Part shown: positions 1 through 5,433 of the stretch, piece after piece
Numbering within the stretch: position 1 is the first letter of the stretch
Layout of the letters: each line of letters begins with the position of its first letter
Source of the DNA: Rickettsiales bacterium
GTDB lineage: Bacteria; Pseudomonadota; Alphaproteobacteria; Rickettsiales; Deianiraeaceae
Assembly: GCA_947485035.1 (NCBI GenBank)
Contig: CANKQN010000046.1
Coordinates: 1 to 7,766 of the forward strand
Reading direction: 5' to 3'
DNA: 7,766 bases
Position numbers and translations under genes: made by a program
Notes under the pieces: model-generated
Told to the model about the DNA's origin: nothing
What the model saw: only the letters and a program-made list of their open reading frames with translations
Databases searched by the model: none

Positions 1-1
1 A

Positions 2-445
2 TTAAAACAGTTTTTTGAAGAAGAAATTTCACAAAAAGCAATGGAATTAACAAAAATTCGCCTTCAAACATTTGCTTGCGAACTTTCTCTTTCAGCTATC
101 AACCTTGAACTTTACGAAGAAATACAAAAATTGAAGCCATTTGGTCAAGGAAATCAAAAACCGTTATTTGTAATTCGTGGGGTTGAAATTGTTTTTTCAC
201 AAAAACGCGGGCAAATTCACCTTGCGGCAACATTTATGGACGACTCGGGATCGACCATTAAAGGAATGTTTTTCTCATTTTTCGAACATTGTTCAGATAT
301 GAACTTTAAAAACCTTGAAAAGGAAAGGCTTGATATTTTGTGCGAGGTTTCATTGAACGAATGGAATGGAAGGAAAACAGTTGAATTGATGATAAAAGAC
401 ATCGCAATTTCAGGAAATGTTTCAACGCCAAGTTTATATGGGTGA
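2..445 (+). CDS. recJ: Single-stranded-DNA exonuclease RecJ, C-terminal end (5' end outside window)
   Basis: The frame is open from the left edge, so only the last 147 codons are visible and the real start lies upstream; the ATG at 41 is internal. RecJ degrades single-stranded DNA 5'->3' in recombination and mismatch or base-excision repair. The visible part matches the end of the catalytic core plus the C-terminal OB-fold: the segment around 131-170 reads LKPFGQGNQKPLF, the RecJ-type (E/K)PFGxGNxxPxF signature, followed by a beta-rich part containing HLAATF and a GMFF strand, then an ExSxNEWNGRKTVEL-like ending typical of the OB domain. The DHH/DHHA1 catalytic motifs would lie upstream and cannot be checked. 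It ends in TGA one nucleotide before the stop of the opposing rsmA gene. Family call is confident; completeness of the enzyme cannot be judged. Confidence 0.9.
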   Translation, partial: LKQFFEEEISQKAMELTKIRLQTFACELSLSAINLELYEEIQKLKPFGQGNQKPLFVIRGVEIVFSQKRGQIHLAATFMDDSGSTIKGMFFSFFEHCSDMNFKNLEKERLDILCEVSLNEWNGRKTVELMIKDIAISGNVSTPSLYG

Positions 446-446
446 A

Positions 447-1229
447 TTATTGTATAATTCCCAGAAATATCTCCAAAAACTCCTTTGGTTGTAATTCGCT
501 TGGGCGTTTTTTTGCAAATTTTTCGTCAATTGTTTCATCAAAAATTGTTGAAAGCATTTTTCTGTTATAAGAAAACGCCTTGTGAAGAAATTTCCAATAT
601 TGCTCAATGTTTGGAATTTGTTTTATTGCTGAAATTTTTACAACCGCAGAAAGAACATTTGGCGCCGGCGAAAAGCACGATTGTGTTACAACGCAAATTT
701 GTTCAATTTCACAAAATGTTTGAAAAAATACCCCAAGCTGATGATAATTCTTGCTTCCATGCTTTGCAGTAATTTTCTCAATAACATCCTTTTGAAGCAT
801 AACAACCATTGAATTTATTTGCGACACAACTTCCGTTCCAATGCGAATAAGAATTTTCGTTCCAACATTGTACGGCAAATTTGAAACAATAACCGTGTTT
901 TCGTTTGCAATGGCGTTGAAATTGAATTGAAGTGCATCCGCATTTATGAACTTCGCATTGGTATTTGCGAAAAAATCTGCGAGTTTTTGGTTCAATTCGG
1001 AATCTTTTTCAACACCTGTAAAATTTTGCGTTCTGTTTAACAGGGCAAATGTCAATGAACCAAGACCCGTGCCAATTTCAATAATATTCGTGCTTTCATG
1101 AACATCAAAACACGATGCAATTTTTTCAATGATATCAGGGTTAATAATAAAATTTTGCCCAAAGGATTTTTTCGCAATTTTCTTACCTTCAAAGCCAACT
1201 TTTTTAAGAAATTCTGTTAAATTTTGCAT
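447..1229 (-). CDS. rsmA: 16S rRNA (adenine(1518)-N(6)/adenine(1519)-N(6))-dimethyltransferase RsmA/KsgA
   Basis: This enzyme dimethylates two adjacent adenosines in the 3'-terminal hairpin of 16S rRNA, using S-adenosylmethionine, late in 30S assembly. The 260 residues are close to the usual 260-280. Seen in order: KSFGQNF (21-27), the N-terminal KxxGQNF motif; IEIGTGLGSLT (50-60), the SAM-binding motif I, with Thr where Pro is usual; VEKD (73-76), the acidic ribose-binding position; NADAL (96-100); NLPYN (117-121), the catalytic motif IV; LQKDV (145-149); FSPAPNVLSAVV (186-197), the FxPxPxVxSAVV motif; and AFSYNRKML (218-226) in the C-terminal helical domain. The ATG overlaps the end of lipB by 13 nt, which suggests translational coupling, and no Shine-Dalgarno is visible before it. 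The TAA stop faces the recJ stop across 1 nt. All key motifs are intact, so it should be active. Confidence 0.96.
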   Translation of the reverse strand: MQNLTEFLKKVGFEGKKIAKKSFGQNFIINPDIIEKIASCFDVHESTNIIEIGTGLGSLTFALLNRTQNFTGVEKDSELNQKLADFFANTNAKFINADALQFNFNAIANENTVIVSNLPYNVGTKILIRIGTEVVSQINSMVVMLQKDVIEKITAKHGSKNYHQLGVFFQTFCEIEQICVVTQSCFSPAPNVLSAVVKISAIKQIPNIEQYWKFLHKAFSYNRKMLSTIFDETIDEKFAKKRPSELQPKEFLEIFLGIIQ

Positions 1230-1891
1230 TTTGGTGTAATGTTATCGCTATTGTTTTGATAAAAATTCTCTTTTTCCGCACTTTTAACTTCCTCAATGAG
1301 TATTTCACGAAATTCTGCCATCGAAACATCAAAACCAAGTGATTTTGCCGAACATACGCCAAACTCTGAAATTCCACACGGGATAATTCCCTTAAAGTGT
1401 TCCAAGTTTGGCTCAATATTAATCGCCACACCGTGAGTTGTTACCCCTTTTGCAAATTTCACGCCAATTGCGGCAATTTTTCGCTCGGTTTCGCCGGTTT
1501 TCACCCAAACACCAATGCGGTCGCTTCTTTTTTCGCCAATAATTCCAATTTTTGCAAGGGAATTTATCACAACATCTTCAAGACAACTCACAAAACAGCG
1601 AACATCTGGCATTTTTACCGAACGCTTTTTCAAATTTAACACAAAATAACACACTTGCTGACCAACCCCATGATATGTAAACTTTCCGCCCCTTGTTGTT
1701 TTGAAAACGGGGTGTTCTTTTGTTAGAAGGTCGTCATAATTCGCAGAAATTCCAGCAGTATAAACCGCCTCGTGTTCTAAAAGCCAAATAAATTCATCAG
1801 CTTCACCGTTTAAAACCTGTGCGTGGCGTTGCTGCATTGCTTCCATTGCGGTTGAATATTCAACGGGTGTTGGGCTAATTTTAATTTCCAT
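1217..1891 (-). CDS. lipB: Octanoyl-[acyl-carrier-protein]:protein N-octanoyltransferase LipB
   Basis: LipB moves octanoate from acyl carrier protein to the lipoyl-domain lysine of 2-oxoacid dehydrogenases and the glycine cleavage H protein; LipA then adds sulphur. The 224 residues fit the family. RGGKFTYHGVGQQV (67-80) matches RGGxxTYHGPGQxV, with Val76 where Pro is normal. The acyl-transfer pair can be placed: Lys138 in RKIAAIGVK and Cys172 in IPCGI, 34 residues apart, the spacing I recall for the characterised Mycobacterium enzyme. TTHGVAINI (151-159) is the conserved strand before the Cys loop. The C-terminal tail after about residue 205 is polar and Asn/Lys-rich, unlike the core. The ATG lies 45 nt after the xerC stop; no Shine-Dalgarno is seen (ttgcaacaga before ATG). 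Its last 13 nt overlap the start of rsmA. A lipoylated pyruvate or oxoglutarate dehydrogenase is therefore expected in this organism. Confidence 0.95.
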   Translation of the reverse strand: MEIKISPTPVEYSTAMEAMQQRHAQVLNGEADEFIWLLEHEAVYTAGISANYDDLLTKEHPVFKTTRGGKFTYHGVGQQVCYFVLNLKKRSVKMPDVRCFVSCLEDVVINSLAKIGIIGEKRSDRIGVWVKTGETERKIAAIGVKFAKGVTTHGVAINIEPNLEHFKGIIPCGISEFGVCSAKSLGFDVSMAEFREILIEEVKSAEKENFYQNNSDNITPKCKI

Positions 1892-1911
1892 TCTGTTGCA
1901 ATAATTAATTA

Positions 1912-1940
1912 ATCACAAACTGTTATAAATAAAAATTCAA
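1912..1940 (-). promoter_or_regulatory. Possible promoter for lipB-rsmA
   Basis: On the minus strand TTGAAT (1940-1935) is followed after 17 nt by TGTGAT (1917-1912), each four of six to the sigma-70 consensus. Transcription would begin near 1905 and leave a leader of about 13 nt before the lipB ATG. The -35 overlaps the xerC stop codon. In such AT-rich DNA matches of this quality arise by chance, so read-through from xerC is an equally good explanation. Confidence 0.28.
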
Positions 1941-2851
1941 TGAAATTTATTATATGCACTTTCAAGAGCGGAATTACTCACTTTTAAATATTTCTGCGTT
2001 GTTTTGAGTGAAGAATGCCCAAGAATTTCCTGAATAACCTTAATATCCCCGCCGTTTTCAAGAATATGTGTTGCAAATGAGTGCCTTAACGCGTGCGGTG
2101 TGAAGGATTTTGAAAGCCCCATAACATTTCTTGCATTTGCAATAATTTCCTGAAACATGCGTGGTGTGAATTTTTTTCCGGTTGTGCTAAGGAAGATTGG
2201 CACCTTATGCATTGGTGTTTTTGTTGTATCAGAATATGATTGTGTCATCGTTTTTGGAAGTTTGGCTAGGTATCGTGAGATTTTTTCCACAACTGTTTTA
2301 TGTAAGGCAACAATTCTTTCTTTTTCACCCTTTCCAATAATTCGAACGGAAAAATCGCTTTTGGAAATGGAACTGAGTGTGAGGGACAGTGCTTCGGATA
2401 TCCTCATTCCCGTTGAGTATATTAAATAGCACAGTGCTTCGTTTCGCAATCCCTCCCAGTCAACTGGCGAAGATTCACGCACAATTTTGGTTAATCGTGG
2501 GAAAATGTCGTGGTCGATTGATCGTGGAAGTGTTTGCTTGATTTTTATGTTGCGAATTTTTAAAATTCCGGCGTTTGTTTTGCTGAATTTCTTTTGCGTG
2601 AATTTGAAAAAAGATTTCAACGCCGACAGTTTTCGTGCAATTGTTGACAGTTCCATACCATCAGATTTCTGCCTGTGAAGAAATTCTTGAATTTGGCTTT
2701 GCGTTATTTCATAAATTGAAAGATGGTTTGTTCCTGCGAAATATTCAAGAAAAATGTTGATATCAGATTCATACGCAAGTATGGTATTTTTTGAAAGCCG
2801 TTTGGATTCAAGAAACGCCAGCCATTGCGTAAGTTCTTTTGCTTGTAACAC
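1937..2851 (-). CDS. xerC: XerC/XerD-type tyrosine recombinase
   Basis: Xer recombinases act in pairs at dif to resolve chromosome dimers; relatives serve as integrases. From the GTG at 2851 the protein has 304 residues, the usual Xer length. The SAM-like N-terminal core-binding domain is about 5-90 (SKRLSKNTILAYESDI, then LSTIARKLSALKSFFKF). The catalytic set is complete: Arg150 (YSTGMRISEALSL), Lys174 (GKGEKER), His253 and Arg256 (HALRHSF), His279 (LGHSSLKTTQ) and nucleophile Tyr288. The ending ALESAYNKFH resembles XerC more than XerD; this assignment is moderate. An ATG at 2899 would add 16 residues but overlaps the pilin gene by 29 nt and encodes nothing conserved, so GTG is preferred; no Shine-Dalgarno is visible. 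It begins 19 nt after the pilin stop and 45 nt before lipB. A mobile-element integrase cannot be excluded, but no att-like repeats were seen. Confidence 0.88.
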   Translation of the reverse strand: MLQAKELTQWLAFLESKRLSKNTILAYESDINIFLEYFAGTNHLSIYEITQSQIQEFLHRQKSDGMELSTIARKLSALKSFFKFTQKKFSKTNAGILKIRNIKIKQTLPRSIDHDIFPRLTKIVRESSPVDWEGLRNEALCYLIYSTGMRISEALSLTLSSISKSDFSVRIIGKGEKERIVALHKTVVEKISRYLAKLPKTMTQSYSDTTKTPMHKVPIFLSTTGKKFTPRMFQEIIANARNVMGLSKSFTPHALRHSFATHILENGGDIKVIQEILGHSSLKTTQKYLKVSNSALESAYNKFH

Positions 2852-2870
2852 AAAAAACGAGAAGCAGTAA

Positions 2871-3185
2871 TTAAACCGCTGCGTCGTTGTATCCCACACA
2901 CATTTCTGTGCTTCCTGTCATTGCGGCAACAAGTTTTGGAGCACCAAAAATTGCACCAATACCAAGAGCAACAGCAATTACAAGACCCCATGTAATTTTA
3001 CCCATGAAAAGACCAACGCCCAGTGCCACAATGGCAAAAACCGCTGCCATTTTACCAACGGGACCATTGAAGATTTTGTATCCATTGCACATTGCGTCGG
3101 TCATTGCTCCTGCTGCAAACACTTGTTCACGAAGAATGACTGAGAAGAAAACCAAAGAAAGAAACCAAATAGTTCTGTGTTGCAT
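2871..3185 (-). CDS. virB2: VirB2/TrbC-family type IV secretion pilin precursor
   Basis: A 104-residue membrane protein with the VirB2/TrbC pattern: a signal peptide, then two hydrophobic helices joined by a short polar loop. VirB2 is the major pilin of type IV secretion systems and assembles into the extracellular pilus. Residues 1-24 form the signal peptide (His3/Arg4, a hydrophobic stretch, probable cleavage after QVFA). The helices are about 45-61 and 65-82, joined by MGKITWG, with GPVGK before the first and FGAPKLV after the second, both typical of alphaproteobacterial VirB2. Each end of the mature region carries an MCxGY motif (Cys33 and Cys96). An ATG at 3209 would add eight residues but sits inside the -10 of a good promoter, so 3185 is preferred. 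No other T4SS gene is in the window. It lies 26 nt after the repeat gene and 19 nt before xerC. GC content is visibly higher than in the repeat gene. Confidence 0.8.
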   Translation of the reverse strand: MQHRTIWFLSLVFFSVILREQVFAAGAMTDAMCNGYKIFNGPVGKMAAVFAIVALGVGLFMGKITWGLVIAVALGIGAIFGAPKLVAAMTGSTEMCVGYNDAAV

Positions 3186-3208
3186 AAGAAAGCATAAATT
3201 TATACACA

Positions 3209-3237
3209 TATTTAAATCGATATTTTTTGTTTGTCAA
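3209..3237 (-). promoter_or_regulatory. Promoter of the VirB2-like pilin gene
   Basis: On the minus strand a perfect TTGACA (3237-3232) is followed after 17 nt by TAAATA (3214-3209). Transcription would begin near 3202, leaving a leader of about 16 nt before the ATG at 3185. The -35 and spacer lie inside the last codons of the upstream repeat gene, whose TAA stop (3214-3212) is part of the -10. The ATG at 3209-3207 also overlaps the -10 and would not be in the transcript. This is one of the two best -35 boxes in the window. Confidence 0.6.
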
Positions 3238-4117
3238 GATTTTCCTTTATATCCAGCTTCTTTTCCTTATCTAGAAGGTATTGAATTTCTGCCGCATTCT
3301 CTCTTCTCGACCTTATATCATTGCATTGACTTGTTTTGACTAATTGCGATGTGCTATCAAATTGATTTTGAATTTCAAATTGAATTTCAATGTCGTCTAT
3401 TTCAAGTTTTTCCTCTGAAGCAATTGTTGCTGCATAATTATAAGCATTTAATGCACTCTTAATATATTCTAGTTCACTCTTACTGCATTCTTTTTTAATT
3501 TTAATATCTTCTTGTTCATTCTTAATTTCTTCTTGTTCATTCTTAATTTCTTCCAATTTTTTTTCAATTTCTTTCAATCTTGCTTTCTTTGAAGCAATTG
3601 TTTTCAAAGGAACGGCATCAAATTGAAATTCAATGTCTTCTATTGCAATTGCTTTCTTTGAAGCAATTGGTTGAGGAGAAGTGATGATAGTACTACCTTT
3701 GGCTGGGGCTTGTGATTTTTGTACGGATTTTATGACTCCGCCAAGCGTACATTTAACTGGCACTAGCTTATACTTCTCAGCTTCTTCCTTCATCTTATCG
3801 CTAAACAATTCATTCTGCAATGCAATTCGCTTTTCTTTTGCAATTTTCTGCTGTGCTGCAATTTGCTTTTCTTTTTCAATTTGCTCCTGTTGTTCCATTT
3901 GCTTCTGTTCTGCAATTTGCTCTTCTTTTGCAATTTGCTTCTGTTCTGCAATTCGCGTCATCAGATCATTTGGTCTGTCTTTAACGCGATCATTGTTAGT
4001 AACAAAGTTCCAAAAGTTCAAATAGTTAGTAATCATAGTACTGCTTCCATCTATCGATAGCACAGGTTCCCCGAACTGCATACATTTTAAAATAATTAAT
4101 CTTAAAAAGAATAACAT
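3212..4117 (-). CDS. Repeat-rich helical/coiled-coil protein of unknown function
   Basis: I do not recognise this 301-residue protein. From the ATG at 4117 the first 50 or so residues are non-repetitive, with a short hydrophobic start (MLFFLRLIILKCM). Residues 55-102 are eight tandem six-residue units of the pattern (R/Q/K)-I/M-(A/E)-x-x-x, rich in Gln, Glu and Lys. Next comes a segment with a Cys and a Pro/Ser/Thr-rich patch (about 117-151). Residues about 152-248 carry three copies of an IAS-(K/E)-(K/E) module, two continuing to (E/D)DIE(F/I)QF, with the heptad-like block EEIKNEQ repeated between the second and third. The charged C-terminus ends KQKISI. GC content looks lower than in neighbours. 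Translation could instead start at the ATG at 4081 (289 residues); an upstream start at 4249 would overlap tsaE by over 100 nt. No catalytic motif or clear signal peptide is seen. Repeat slippage and the adjacent pilin suggest, without proof, a surface, scaffold or host-interaction protein. Confidence 0.68.
   Translation of the reverse strand: MLFFLRLIILKCMQFGEPVLSIDGSSTMITNYLNFWNFVTNNDRVKDRPNDLMTRIAEQKQIAKEEQIAEQKQMEQQEQIEKEKQIAAQQKIAKEKRIALQNELFSDKMKEEAEKYKLVPVKCTLGGVIKSVQKSQAPAKGSTIITSPQPIASKKAIAIEDIEFQFDAVPLKTIASKKARLKEIEKKLEEIKNEQEEIKNEQEDIKIKKECSKSELEYIKSALNAYNYAATIASEEKLEIDDIEIQFEIQNQFDSTSQLVKTSQCNDIRSRRENAAEIQYLLDKEKKLDIKENLDKQKISI
3376..3421. repeat. Dispersed repeat in the coiled-coil gene, copy 1 (IAS module)
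   Basis: The 26 bases at 3376-3401 match 3619-3644 at 24 of 26 positions, and similarity continues into a shared gaagcaattg-type end (3416 onward). The offset is 243 bp, exactly 81 codons, so the reading frame is kept. It encodes IASEEKLEIDDIEIQF on the minus strand. Confidence 0.75.
3507..3548. repeat. Exact 21-bp tandem duplication
   Basis: Bases 3507-3527 and 3528-3548 are identical 21-mers, followed by a short partial third copy. On the minus strand they encode two copies of a seven-residue block (EEIKNEQ in one phasing) and a diverged third (EDIKIKK), a heptad suited to a coiled coil. Exact identity suggests recent duplication or slippage. Confidence 0.9.
3581..3669. repeat. Dispersed repeats in the coiled-coil gene, copies 2 and 3 (IAS modules)
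   Basis: The 20-mer at 3581-3600 recurs exactly at 3650-3669, an offset of 69 bp or 23 codons. The segment 3619-3644 is the partner of 3376-3401. On the minus strand these encode IASKKARLKEIEKK (copy 2) and IASKKAIAIEDIEFQF (copy 3). The in-frame offsets show growth of the protein by internal duplication. Confidence 0.75.
3812..3955. repeat. Eight 18-bp units encoding hexapeptide repeats
   Basis: The array has a period of 18 bp, with units related to tgcaatttgcttctgttc on the plus strand. A 20-nt stretch at 3898-3917 recurs exactly at 3934-3953, two units away. Read on the minus strand it gives eight consecutive six-residue units of pattern (R/Q/K)-I/M-(A/E)-x-x-x, from RIAEQK to RIALQN. Other units differ by a few bases. 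Confidence 0.85.
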
Positions 4118-4136
4118 ATTTTTCACTGCAATGCAA
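4108..4136 (-). promoter_or_regulatory. Possible promoter of the coiled-coil gene
   Basis: Minus-strand TTGCAT (4136-4131), 17 nt, TATTCT (4113-4108), each partly matching sigma-70 elements. Transcription would start near 4101, downstream of the ATG at 4117, which would make the ATG at 4081 the real start with a leader of about 20 nt. The match is weak, and transcription from the tsaE side is also possible. Confidence 0.25.
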
Positions 4137-4142
4137 GGGTTT

Positions 4143-4574
4143 TTACTTAACAACCACTGCCGTTCGTTGTTCTGAATTTTCACAATATGAAAGAAAAATT
4201 TCCATCGTTGGAATAATTCCATATTCCCGTGCCATTTCAGGCCATTCAATTAATGTCATTCCCATTGCAATATTTTCTTCGATATCAACAAACATAAGCT
4301 CTTCCGGTTTTTTAATGCGGTAAAGGTCGTAATGGAATATCAACCCAATATCAGATTGATATTGATTAAAAATGCTGAATGTTGGACTTGTGATTGGTTC
4401 AGTAACGCCAAGATTTTGCAGTAAATGCGATGTTAGAAATGTTTTGCCCGTGCCAATTTCTCCGTGTAAAAAAATGATTGGAAAATTTGTTGAAGAAGAG
4501 TTTGCTATTTCCAAAATATGTTTTAACACAAGTTCAATTTCTTCTTTTGAATAGACAATTTCAATACTTTGCAT
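4143..4574 (-). CDS. tsaE: tRNA threonylcarbamoyladenosine biosynthesis ATPase TsaE
   Basis: TsaE is the P-loop ATPase that works with TsaB and TsaD to place threonylcarbamoyl on A37 of ANN-decoding tRNAs. From the ATG at 4574 the protein has 143 residues, near the usual 150. Motifs: Walker A GEIGTGKT (38-45) after a hydrophobic strand; SPTF (63-66), the conserved switch-like motif; HYDLYR (81-86), the Walker-B-like region; and LIEWPE (108-113), the family's (I/L)EWxE motif. A longer reading from 4673 is possible, but its first 33 residues are antisense to the P-loop part of miaA and have no TsaE similarity. The start codon overlaps the miaA start codon on the other strand. No Shine-Dalgarno is seen. 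It heads the minus-strand run, 25 nt before the first ATG of the repeat gene. TsaB and TsaD are not in the window. Confidence 0.93.
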   Translation of the reverse strand: MQSIEIVYSKEEIELVLKHILEIANSSSTNFPIIFLHGEIGTGKTFLTSHLLQNLGVTEPITSPTFSIFNQYQSDIGLIFHYDLYRIKKPEELMFVDIEENIAMGMTLIEWPEMAREYGIIPTMEIFLSYCENSEQRTAVVVK

Positions 4575-4575
4575 G
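4572..4575. other. Overlapping divergent start codons (tsaE / miaA)
   Basis: The tetranucleotide CATG holds both starts: ATG on plus at 4573-4575 for miaA and ATG on minus at 4574-4572 for tsaE. An in-frame TAG at 4552-4554 prevents any much longer miaA start. Each gene's promoter and any leader must therefore lie inside the other gene's coding sequence. Confidence 0.85.
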
Positions 4576-5433
4576 ATAAAATTAATAATTGGACCAACAG
4601 CTTCTGGTAAATCGGCAATGGCAATTGAAATTGCAAGAAAAATCAACGGACTTATAATCAACATTGATTCCATGCAAATTTATAAATCAATTCCAATAAT
4701 AACCGCACAACCAAGCATTAATGATTTAGCCCAAGTTCCGCATACACTTTATGGATTTGCCCCAAACGATTATAACCTTTCCTTTGGAAAATGGGCAAAA
4801 ATTATGCAAATTGAAGTTGAAAACGCACAAAATCAAGGGATTGTGCCAATAATTGTTGGTGGAACAATGATGTACGCCTACATGCTACTCAACGGATTTT
4901 CCCCAATTCCTGAAATTTCTGATAAAGTTCGAAATTCCACGCACAAACTTTATGAAATGATTGGACACGAAGAATTTTTGGATATTACGAAGAAAATGGA
5001 CGAATATACTCCGCAAGATAAACAACGCCTAATTTATAACCATTGCCTTATTTTGCAAACGGGCAAAAGCCTTGCACAGCACTCACTTTCGCCACAAACG
5101 AAACTTTTTGAAGGGCAAATTGAAGTGATTGTTCCAAAGAAAACAAGGAAGCAAGTTTATGACATTTGCAACAGTCGTTTTTTGGATATGATAGAAGATG
5201 GTTTGCTTGACGAGGTGAAATCTGTGATGGAATTTGCGGATTCACCAATTAAACGAGCAACAGGCTTTCCTTATATTCTTCAACATTTTAACGGTGAAAT
5301 TGATTACAACCAAATGGTTGAAAAATGCCAGCAGGAAACACGAAATTACGCAAAAAAGCAAATTATGTGGCTTCGAAAAATGGCAAATGAAAACCTTTTG
5401 GGCGATGCTAGGGAATCAATTTACGACCTATAA
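4573..5433 (+). CDS. miaA: tRNA dimethylallyltransferase MiaA
   Basis: MiaA transfers a dimethylallyl group from DMAPP to N6 of A37 in tRNAs reading UNN codons, the first step toward ms2i6A. The 286 residues are slightly short of the usual 300 or so. Seen: P-loop GPTASGKS (7-14); DSMQIYKS (32-39), the DSxQxY motif with the catalytic Asp; TAQPS (44-48); HTLYGF (57-62); VGGTMMY (95-101), the GGTGLY-like substrate motif; DKQRL (149-153); ATGFPY (229-234), with Phe where Tyr is usual; and TRNYAKKQ (256-263) followed by WLRK (266-269), the TRxYAKRQxxWxR signature. The ATG is the only conventional start allowed by the in-frame stop at 4552. No Shine-Dalgarno is visible. Its last 13 nt overlap the end of argJ on the opposite strand. 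Catalytic motifs are intact. Confidence 0.95.
   Translation: MIKLIIGPTASGKSAMAIEIARKINGLIINIDSMQIYKSIPIITAQPSINDLAQVPHTLYGFAPNDYNLSFGKWAKIMQIEVENAQNQGIVPIIVGGTMMYAYMLLNGFSPIPEISDKVRNSTHKLYEMIGHEEFLDITKKMDEYTPQDKQRLIYNHCLILQTGKSLAQHSLSPQTKLFEGQIEVIVPKKTRKQVYDICNSRFLDMIEDGLLDEVKSVMEFADSPIKRATGFPYILQHFNGEIDYNQMVEKCQQETRNYAKKQIMWLRKMANENLLGDARESIYDL

Noticed and set aside
485..772. Plus-strand open frame of 95 codons
   Set aside because: Entirely antisense to rsmA, whose motifs are all intact; no domain recognised.
1925..1950. ATAAAT/ATTTAT inverted repeat after xerC as a terminator
   Set aside because: AT-only six-base arms with a 14-nt loop and no T-run after a GC stem; too weak for an intrinsic terminator.
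2157..2678. Two plus-strand open frames of 90 and 63 codons
   Set aside because: Antisense to the catalytic and core-binding parts of the Xer gene; composition is that of a shadow frame.
2704..2991. Minus-strand frame with a Cys/Trp-rich start
   Set aside because: Out-of-frame reading across the pilin and xerC 5' end; the Cys/Trp run is a frame-shifted copy of the pilin helices.
2887..3339. Plus-strand 150-codon frame
   Set aside because: Antisense to the pilin and the end of the repeat gene; Pro/Thr/Ala-rich part is the complement of the pilin's helix codons.
3681..4060. Plus-strand Ser/Phe/Cys- and Leu/Phe-rich frames that look like membrane proteins
   Set aside because: They are the complement of the 18-bp hexad array; their hydrophobicity is a by-product of Gln/Lys/Ile codons on the other strand.
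4575..4673. Extension of TsaE by 33 hydrophobic residues (possible signal peptide)
   Set aside because: Antisense to the MiaA P-loop coding region, and TsaE is a cytosolic protein whose similarity starts at the ATG at 4574.
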